From Patescibacteria group bacterium (lineage in GTDB: Bacteria; Patescibacteriota; Minisyncoccia; UBA6257; 02-FULL-45-10c), in contig JAHILT010000081.1 of NCBI GenBank assembly GCA_018896875.1, forward strand, positions 1 to 7,152: a stretch of DNA of 7,152 nucleotides, read 5' to 3'. The notes under the pieces are model-generated. The model had not been told where the DNA came from. It made no database searches and saw only the letters and a list, made by a program, of their open reading frames with translations. The position numbers were made by a program, and so were the translations under genes. Shown here piece after piece: positions 1 through 4,394 of this stretch (position 1 is its first letter; each line of letters opens with the position of its first letter).

Positions 1-54
1 AACTAGATGGGTTAATACTGATGATAAAATTATTAATAATGTTTTATTTTTCAT
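1..54 (-). CDS. N-terminus of an unidentified exported or membrane protein (partial)
   Basis: On the minus strand an ATG at 54-52 opens a frame that stays open for 18 codons to the window edge and reads MKNKTLLIILSSVLTHLV. Lysines followed by a hydrophobic run look like a signal peptide or membrane anchor. The ATG comes 1 nt after the TAA of the LamG pilin, so the two are probably co-transcribed and translationally coupled. By position it could be another minor pilin or pilus-associated surface protein, but no prepilin cleavage motif is visible in these 18 residues. Codons 12-18 lie in a 20-bp segment that is a perfect inverted copy of 184-203. If that is an assembly or amplification chimera, only about the first 11 residues are genuine. 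Confidence 0.5.
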   Translation of the reverse strand, partial: MKNKTLLIILSSVLTHLV

Positions 55-55
55 A

Positions 56-1357
56 TTATAAATCAACTTTAATTGACCCAGAAGTAGTGGTTGAAATGGT
101 ATCATAATCAAAATAATCAGAACTAAATTCTGTAATTGGTCCGGCCGTATCACTGCTTCCATCCCAATTTGTTTGCTTCGCGGCAGTATTAACCCATCTA
201 GTTACATAAATTAAATCTTCTAGAGTTTGACGAACGCCTTTCATATCCCAAATTGTATTAACAGTTATTTTTTGAGTGGAAGGATCTTCGCTTACGCCAC
301 TTGCTCCAAGACAAGTGCTAGCATCATCTATTGTAATATCTCCTCTTCCACAATTATCTCTTTTAACAGTGTCGGGATAAAAATAGCGTACAAAAGCAGG
401 ACTTTCATATAATTGGGTGATTTCTGAGGCTGATAAAGCGCGGTCGTAAATTCGGACGTCTTCGAGGGAGCCTTCAAAATTGTAAGTACCAACACCAGAA
501 TCATTCATTGAACCTATATTAAATTTACTTGTTGAAACCATTGTCCCTGTGGTTGTGTCTTTTATTGTTTGAACAGCCCCATCTACATACAAAAGCGTAT
601 TATTAGAACCAGCATCTTTATCGTAAGTGCCAACAATATGATGCCAATTACCATCATTTAATACACTATTTGAATCTGCATGTGTAACGCCTAATGCATC
701 GTCAGCGTCTATATAAAAATAAACTTTATCATTTACAACTTTTAACATATTATTCTGACCATACCACCAACCAATTATCTGTTTACCATTTTGCGATGTA
801 GTAAATTTTACCCATACTGAAAGAGTTAGATAGCCTTTTCCATTCGGATAATTATCAAGTGAATTTACATCAACATAATTATCCGTTCCATTAAAAGTTA
901 AACAATCCCCAACCTTACAACTAGTACTCGCTGTTCTTGTTGGTGCATTAATTAATGTTCCTAAATTCCCGGTTCCTGAATTATCATAAGCCCAGCTATT
1001 ACCACCCTCATCAAATCCCCAATGTCCGACAAGTCCATATGTTATGTTTCCCGACAAAACACCTTCGTCTCCGCTAACTACGGTAGGTGTTGTGGTAGGA
1101 GAATTTACTAAAAAATAATGGTTAGCCGAGCCTTTTGAAAGATTATAAATTTTATTCCAATCTGCCATTGCTAATGCTGAACTTGATTCTAATAAACTAT
1201 TGCCCACCATTCCTCCAATTTGAGTTTGTTCAGAAACAGTACTTATTCTCAAAACCGAAGCTAAGCCATAGCTAGCGGAAGCTATAAGGACAGAAACAAC
1301 TCCTAGCCCGATTAACATTTCTACGAGGGATTGACCCCCTTGAGATTTTTTGTTCAT
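56..1357 (-). CDS. PilV-like minor pilin with an inserted LamG domain
   Basis: This 433-residue protein starts with a class III prepilin signal: MNKKSQGG then QSLVEMLIGLG, with cleavage expected after Gly8 and Glu at mature position 5, followed by a hydrophobic helix to about residue 36. Residues 40-105 look like a PilV-type pilin. Residues 106-319 form a LamG/concanavalin-like jelly roll: an opening GLVGHWGFDE, a GDCLTFNGTDNYVDV strand, the NDGNWHHIVGTYD core and a closing SLEDVRIYDRALSASEI. Residues 322-433 (VRYFYPDTV, DPSTQKITV, YVTRW) return to a pilin-like tail, so the LamG appears inserted rather than appended. PilB/PilC would place the protein in the inner membrane and fibre, with the LamG exposed, probably binding glycan or protein; the ligand is unknown. 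No Shine-Dalgarno is visible, and the 299-bp leader is highly structured. Confidence 0.88.
   Translation of the reverse strand: MNKKSQGGQSLVEMLIGLGVVSVLIASASYGLASVLRISTVSEQTQIGGMVGNSLLESSSALAMADWNKIYNLSKGSANHYFLVNSPTTTPTVVSGDEGVLSGNITYGLVGHWGFDEGGNSWAYDNSGTGNLGTLINAPTRTASTSCKVGDCLTFNGTDNYVDVNSLDNYPNGKGYLTLSVWVKFTTSQNGKQIIGWWYGQNNMLKVVNDKVYFYIDADDALGVTHADSNSVLNDGNWHHIVGTYDKDAGSNNTLLYVDGAVQTIKDTTTGTMVSTSKFNIGSMNDSGVGTYNFEGSLEDVRIYDRALSASEITQLYESPAFVRYFYPDTVKRDNCGRGDITIDDASTCLGASGVSEDPSTQKITVNTIWDMKGVRQTLEDLIYVTRWVNTAAKQTNWDGSSDTAGPITEFSSDYFDYDTISTTTSGSIKVDL
184..203. repeat. Inverted copy of bases 1-20
   Basis: Bases 184-203 are the exact reverse complement of bases 1-20 (core AACCCATCTAGTT). 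The match stops at base 21 but reaches the window edge at base 1, so its true length is unknown. This copy lies in the codons for TRWVNTA of the LamG pilin. The other copy lies in codons 12-18 of the next gene, read antisense. Confidence 0.85.
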
Positions 1358-1380
1358 GCCAAATTTATATAAATTTTAGA

Positions 1381-1422
1381 GCTCATTTTTGTAGCGAAAA
1401 AAATTTATCTACAAATTTGAGC
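1381..1422. repeat. Imperfect hairpin abutting the three-way junction
   Basis: GCTCATTTTTGTAG (1381-1394) pairs with CTACAAATTTGAGC (1409-1422) at 12 of 14 positions, with a 14-nt AT-rich loop. It ends where the next structure begins, so 1381-1482 is one continuous folded block in the leader of the LamG pilin. There is no following T-run in either direction, so it is not a terminator. Confidence 0.6.
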
Positions 1423-1482
1423 ACCCTGTTAAATGATGCCCTGCATCAATTTTGTCTAAAAGACAAAATTATTTAACAGGGT
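1423..1482. repeat. Perfect three-way-junction palindromic element
   Basis: The outer stem is ACCCTGTTAAAT (1423-1434) paired with ATTTAACAGGGT (1471-1482), 12 perfect base pairs. It encloses two perfect hairpins with no unpaired base at the junction: GATGC/GCATC around a CCT loop (1435-1447) and AATTTTGTCT/AGACAAAATT around an AAA loop (1448-1470). All pairs are Watson-Crick, so it could fold as RNA from either strand or as a DNA cruciform. It lies in the 299-bp leader between the FISUMP pilin and the LamG pilin and has no U-tract. Whether it is a dispersed palindromic element, an mRNA stabiliser or a regulatory fold cannot be decided here. Confidence 0.8.
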
Positions 1483-1483
1483 A

Positions 1484-1527
1484 AAGGTTTTCTAGTTCCG
1501 CCTAAGAAGTCGGAAAGAAATCTCTTT
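1484..1527. repeat. Weak imperfect inverted repeat
   Basis: TTCCG (1496-1500) and CGGAA (1511-1515) form a 5-bp stem around a 10-nt loop. The flanks (AAAGG...TTCTAG and AAGAAATCTCTTT) extend it loosely with bulges. It adds to the structured leader of the LamG pilin, and a specific role is not supported. Confidence 0.35.
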
Positions 1528-1550
1528 ATATTTTACCATTAATAAAAAAA

Positions 1551-1573
1551 TATTGGGAGGTTGAACTTCGGGG
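1551..1573. repeat. 23-nt dispersed repeat, copy 1
   Basis: This segment begins TATTGGGAGG and ends AACTTCGGGG. It matches 2899-2921 at 21 of 23 positions (differences at repeat positions 9 and 14). GAACTTC recurs at once (1563-1569 and 1573-1579), giving a small nested direct repeat. Both copies lie in the leaders of pilin genes with added domains. Confidence 0.7.
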
Positions 1574-1615
1574 AACTTCAGAGAAAACTATCTTTCTTTC
1601 TCTTTCTCTCGTTAT

Positions 1616-1643
1616 TTAGAAATTAGAAATTAGTAATTAGAAA
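1616..1643. repeat. Heptad tandem array, TTAGAAA x4
   Basis: There are four consecutive 7-bp units: TTAGAAA, TTAGAAA, TTAGTAA, TTAGAAA. Read on the coding strand, the array starts shortly after the FISUMP pilin stop codon (1657-1659) and is introduced by ACTAAGACAATTT. A near-identical lead-in (ACTAAAACAATTT) and another 7-bp array follow the pilC stop. Confidence 0.75.
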
Positions 1644-1656
1644 TTGTCTTAGTGCC

Positions 1657-2838
1657 CTAGTTCTTAACACAACGGACAGAAAAGCCATCTACCTTTGGAA
1701 AAACTTCACCCCGGCCAATTCGCGCTTCAGTACTAGCCAAGTTTCGCCCCACACCATTACCGCCAGATTCAACCGAAGACCAGAAGTACGCGAGCCCCAA
1801 ACGACCCCCGAAATCCCCATAATAACCACGAAAACCGACTCCAAGAGCTGTAAAACCGCTAGAATTGGTGGCGCCGGTATTAGGCGAATTCCAGTGAGTA
1901 TAGCCAGTTTCTTTAAGTTTGCCTCCTCCATCTATACCTCTCCATGAATCAATTTCATCGCAAGTAATAGAAGAATCTACTGACTGCTCTAAAGTACACC
2001 ATTCCGCATCAGTGGGTATATGCCAACCAGTTGGACAAAGACCTTGAGCCCCAGCTGTTGTAGAACCATCCATAGCTGCTGACCATTGATATAAGAGGCC
2101 TTCATTGGCGAATGGCCCTCCAGTGTAGTATCCGCACCAGCCTACATCGGTGGCATCTACCCAAGTTATTAAACTACAGCCATCATCATAATCAAGATTT
2201 TCCGCCATCCAACACTGAGAACCGATTATAACTGTATCATATGATTTATCATCATAAGAAACTACTTCTTCACAACTAAAATTTGGAATAAAATCTATCA
2301 ATCCTGAAGTAGTATTAAAAGTTATAGTCGAAGCAAAAGAACTATTTCTAGTGGAAACAATTGAGAAATAAGACTCGCCACTCGGAATACCAGTTGATTT
2401 AGCAAAAACGATTTCAGCTGTACTCCCTTGAGCAGGCGCTGAGAACTGAACGTCTGTAGGCAAAGTAGTTGTGGAAACAACTGTTCCTGCTGCGTAACTA
2501 TCTCCATAAAAAATTTCGTAATAGTCTTTTTCATCTGTAACAGCATTTACATAAATACCCCAAGCGCTTTCTCCGTCTTGTGTGATAGCGCTTTGTTGAG
2601 TATTTCTTAAGCTCCCTAATAATTCATCAGATGTTCCATTAAGAGATTGTTTGGTTTGATAACCAAAATAATTAGTAGTCATTATACTGCCCATAACAAC
2701 AGTTATTCCTAGAACAATTAGGAGCTCTATCATTGTGAAACCCTTAGACGCGCCGCCCAAAAGGGCGAGCCTCGCCTTCGGCGGGGACTTACGCGGAATA
2801 AAACGCAGACTTACGCGGAATTTATTAAAAATTTTCAT
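1657..2838 (-). CDS. GspH-like pilin with C-terminal FISUMP domain
   Basis: This 393-residue protein has a prepilin motif SKG|FTMIELLIVLG, with cleavage after Gly33 and Glu at mature position 5, then a membrane helix to about residue 53. Residues 55-185 resemble GspH/FimT pseudopilins (DELLGSLRNTQQSAI and the following beta-rich part). Residues 193-393 match the Fibrobacter succinogenes major paralogous domain (FISUMP): VIIGSQCWMAENLDY, GLLYQWSAAM, GLCPTGWHIPTDAEW, FWSSVES and the final GFSVRCVKN. That family is thought to have a C-type-lectin-like fold, suggesting ligand binding; the target is unknown. The 33-residue leader is unusually long because a GC-rich repeat is read through it. A TTG at 2760-2758 would give a normal 7-residue leader and has GAGG 9 nt upstream, so the ATG at 2838 is uncertain. 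It probably shares transcription with the LamG pilin. Confidence 0.87.
   Translation of the reverse strand: MKIFNKFRVSLRFIPRKSPPKARLALLGGASKGFTMIELLIVLGITVVMGSIMTTNYFGYQTKQSLNGTSDELLGSLRNTQQSAITQDGESAWGIYVNAVTDEKDYYEIFYGDSYAAGTVVSTTTLPTDVQFSAPAQGSTAEIVFAKSTGIPSGESYFSIVSTRNSSFASTITFNTTSGLIDFIPNFSCEEVVSYDDKSYDTVIIGSQCWMAENLDYDDGCSLITWVDATDVGWCGYYTGGPFANEGLLYQWSAAMDGSTTAGAQGLCPTGWHIPTDAEWCTLEQSVDSSITCDEIDSWRGIDGGGKLKETGYTHWNSPNTGATNSSGFTALGVGFRGYYGDFGGRLGLAYFWSSVESGGNGVGRNLASTEARIGRGEVFPKVDGFSVRCVKN
2746..2821. repeat. GC-rich palindromic repeat inside the prepilin leader
   Basis: The segment combines two hairpins, CGCCC/GGGCG with an AAAA loop (2754-2767) and CGCC/GGCG with a TTC loop (2773-2783), with a 14-bp direct repeat GACTTACGCGGAAT at 2786-2799 and 2808-2821. 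The period is 22 bp, so the two copies are translated in different frames (FRVS and IPRKS). It is far richer in G and C than the flanking gene and interrupts the expected short leader between MKIFNK and SKGFTMIELL. Confidence 0.7.
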
Positions 2839-2867
2839 AATAGTGTTTCAATTATATAATAATTATT

Positions 2868-2876
2868 ATTATAACA
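2868..2876 (-). promoter_or_regulatory. Putative extended -10 promoter for the FISUMP pilin
   Basis: The minus strand reads TGTTATAAT, a perfect extended -10 (TGnTATAAT), about 30 nt upstream of the ATG at 2838. No good -35 is found 16-18 bp upstream, as is common for extended -10 promoters. The surroundings are very AT-rich, so chance occurrence is possible. The same nonamer lies upstream of pilB. Confidence 0.45.
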
Positions 2877-2898
2877 TATAAAAATTAACAGATAAGAA

Positions 2899-2921
2899 TA
2901 TTGGGAAGTTGGACTTCGGGG
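2899..2921. repeat. 23-nt dispersed repeat, copy 2
   Basis: It begins TATTGGGAAG, ends GACTTCGGGG, and is the same orientation as the copy at 1551-1573 with two differences. It lies about 20 bp upstream of the putative extended -10 of the FISUMP pilin, so it could be a binding site or simply a dispersed repeat. Confidence 0.65.
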
Positions 2922-3001
2922 GAAAGAAGACTGGATTTAGTTATATCTACCAAATTCTTTAAGGTTTTGGTGGAATTGTCAAAAAAAGACCACCACCCTT
3001 A

Positions 3002-3035
3002 CCCTCCCTGGGCGGGCAGGCCTTTAAAAGGAGGG
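3002..3035. repeat. CCCTCC/GGAGGG hairpin repeat
   Basis: CCCTCC (3002-3007) pairs with GGAGGG (3030-3035). The interior contains CCTG/CAGG (3007-3010 and 3017-3020) and CCTTTAAAAGG. The CTGGGCGGGCAGG part looks like an insertion into a simpler CCCTCC-TTTAAAA-GGAGGG palindrome. It abuts the 2961-3000 hairpin. Confidence 0.5.
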
Positions 3036-3060
3036 AATAAGAAAGATAAGAAAGAACTGG

Positions 3061-3104
3061 ATTCCCGCCTTTCCTTCGACAAGCTCAGGACGAGGCGCGG
3101 GAAT
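3061..3104. repeat. ATTCCCGC...GCGGGAAT repeat with a second repeat nested in its loop
   Basis: ATTCCCGC (3061-3068) and GCGGGAAT (3097-3104) form a perfect 8-bp stem. The flanks CTGG and GAC match the widespread CTGGATTCCCGC...GCGGGAATGAC class, similar to neisserial dRS3 repeats (ATTCCC-N8-GGGAAT). The enlarged 28-nt loop contains CCTTCGACAAGCTCAGGACG (3073-3092), itself a sequence seen scattered in many bacterial genomes. One small repeat seems to have entered another. Confidence 0.65.
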
Positions 3105-3124
3105 GACGGCCTTATGAAGCTTTG

Positions 3125-3153
3125 TTTAAAAATTTAAAATTTAAAATTTAAAA
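3125..3153. repeat. Heptad tandem array, TTTAAAA x3-4
   Basis: Three exact 7-bp TTTAAAA units (3133-3153) are preceded by an 8-bp variant (3125-3132). On the coding strand the array directly follows the pilC stop (TAA at 3169-3167) after ACTAAAACAATTT, mirroring the arrangement after the FISUMP pilin. Confidence 0.7.
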
Positions 3154-3166
3154 TTGTTTTAGTATA

Positions 3167-4375
3167 TTACATCCCTCCTACCAACTGATACACAGGAACT
3201 ATGACTGCCAAAGCTATTCCTCCAATAACAAGTCCCATAAATAAAAGTAGCATTGGTTCTATAAAAGTAACTATATTTTTAACCTGCCCTTCAATTTCTG
3301 ATTCATAAAAAACAGCTAAAGTTTTTAAAATTTCTTCTGTATGTCCAGCTTTTTCAGATACAGAAATAAGATTGGTGACAGTTCCAGGGAAATATGGTTC
3401 TTGATGAAAAGCTTGTCCAATAGTTAATCCTTTCGCCAATCCGTCTCTAGAAATTCTAAGCAAAACTTGTCTTAATTCTTCTGAACCTACAGATTCTGCT
3501 GTGATTTCTAAAGCATCTAAAATAGGAAGTCCTGCTTTCATCAAAGACGAAAAAGTAGCGGCAAATCTTTGAAGAGCCATTTGTTTTAAAAGTTTATTTA
3601 CAACAGGAATTTTGCTTATAATCCGCGCAATTAATTTTCTGCCAGACAAAGTTTTTGTAAAGAAATACCATGACGCTATAATAAGAGCCAAAATGCCTGG
3701 GAAAACAATCATTTTCCAATCATTTATAAAATTTCCTGTTGCAAAAACAATTTGCGAGAAAAAAGGTATGTCAAATCCTGCCGTTGTAAAAATTCCACCA
3801 ATTTTAGGAAGAGCAAAAGTTACCAAAAGTAAGATAAGCACGGTGGCCATAGATAAAAGTATAATCGGATAGACAAAAGCGGATTGTATTTTACTGCGTA
3901 ATTCTTGTTCTTTTTTAAGAGAAATACTTAAATTATAAAAAACTGTTTCTAGGTTTCCGGACACTTCTCCCGCTTTAACCAAACTTGTAAAAACACTAGA
4001 AAAATGCTTAGGATATTTAGCAAAAGTTATATAGAATGGTTGTCCTTTTTCTAAGGTGTTTCTTATTTCAATAAGAATAGATTTTAATATTGGTTTGTTA
4101 AAATCTTGTATCAATATATTAATAGCTCCAAATAGGTCTGTGCCACCTTTAAGCATTAAGTATAAATACTTTGTTAAAAATACCTTATCTTCAACTGTTA
4201 TTCCGCTTTCAAAAATCTTTTTAAAATCAATATCAAAATTTTTAGCCAATTTAATAGAAATAGGACGAAGTCCTTTTTGAGCTAAAGAATTTAATACTTC
4301 ATAAGAACTTGAAGCATCCAACTTCCCTTCAATTATTTTTCCTCTTGGATCAGAGGCTTTGTAATGGAATTTCAT
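3167..4375 (-). CDS. pilC: Type IV pilus inner-membrane platform protein PilC (GspF family)
   Basis: The 402-residue length is typical of PilC/GspF. The protein has the usual short N-terminal region (FHYKASDPRGKIIEGKLDA) and two T2SSF repeats, about residues 64-187 and 266-390. Each carries the family signature of an AGE/KAG loop: SLVKAGEVSGNLE (131-143) and SVSEKAGHTEEIL (338-350). Hydrophobic segments near 168-190, 220-240 and 370-395 match the three transmembrane helices. It sits in the inner membrane, contacts the PilB hexamer and guides pilin insertion into the fibre. The start is 19 nt after the pilB stop, with no promoter between, so the two form one transcription unit. No Shine-Dalgarno is evident. 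Nothing is missing or broken. Confidence 0.95.
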   Translation of the reverse strand: MKFHYKASDPRGKIIEGKLDASSSYEVLNSLAQKGLRPISIKLAKNFDIDFKKIFESGITVEDKVFLTKYLYLMLKGGTDLFGAINILIQDFNKPILKSILIEIRNTLEKGQPFYITFAKYPKHFSSVFTSLVKAGEVSGNLETVFYNLSISLKKEQELRSKIQSAFVYPIILLSMATVLILLLVTFALPKIGGIFTTAGFDIPFFSQIVFATGNFINDWKMIVFPGILALIIASWYFFTKTLSGRKLIARIISKIPVVNKLLKQMALQRFAATFSSLMKAGLPILDALEITAESVGSEELRQVLLRISRDGLAKGLTIGQAFHQEPYFPGTVTNLISVSEKAGHTEEILKTLAVFYESEIEGQVKNIVTFIEPMLLLFMGLVIGGIALAVIVPVYQLVGGM

Positions 4376-4394
4376 AATTAGTATATTGGTATCA

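Larger units (their letters stand above)
2839..3166. other. 328-bp gene-free repeat cluster between pilC and the FISUMP pilin
   Basis: No credible gene is visible in this spacer. From pilC onward it holds a TTTAAAA heptad array (3125-3153), a nested pair of ATTCCCGC and CCTTCGAC type repeats (3061-3104), a CCCTCC/GGAGGG hairpin (3002-3035), a second imperfect hairpin (2961-3000; TGGTGG/CCACCA and AAGG/CCTT), the second copy of the 23-nt repeat (2899-2921) and an extended -10 motif (2868-2876). It looks like a landing zone for small repeats that also provides the promoter of the downstream pilin pair. Confidence 0.65.

Noticed and set aside
1423..1482. Intrinsic terminator or riboswitch
   Set aside because: No U-tract follows on either strand, and no known riboswitch core is recognisable. 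The perfect both-strand pairing favours a palindromic element.
1520..1540. Extended -10-like TGGTAAAAT upstream of the LamG pilin
   Set aside because: It differs from consensus, has no -35, and lies in strongly AT-rich sequence. It is not distinguishable from chance.
1616..1643. CRISPR-like array
   Set aside because: The units are 7 bp, contiguous, with no spacers and no cas genes, so it is a simple tandem repeat.
1660..1790. Confirmed retroelement variable region
   Set aside because: No reverse transcriptase, template repeat or initiation motif is visible here, so it is kept only as a hypothesis.
1689..1931. Out-of-frame minus-strand frame within the FISUMP pilin
   Set aside because: It is entirely inside the well-supported FISUMP domain and has no domain signature.
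2901..3137. Plus-strand open frame of 78 codons
   Set aside because: It runs across several short DNA repeats and hairpins, has no recognisable protein features, and opposes all real genes. Its openness comes from the repeats.
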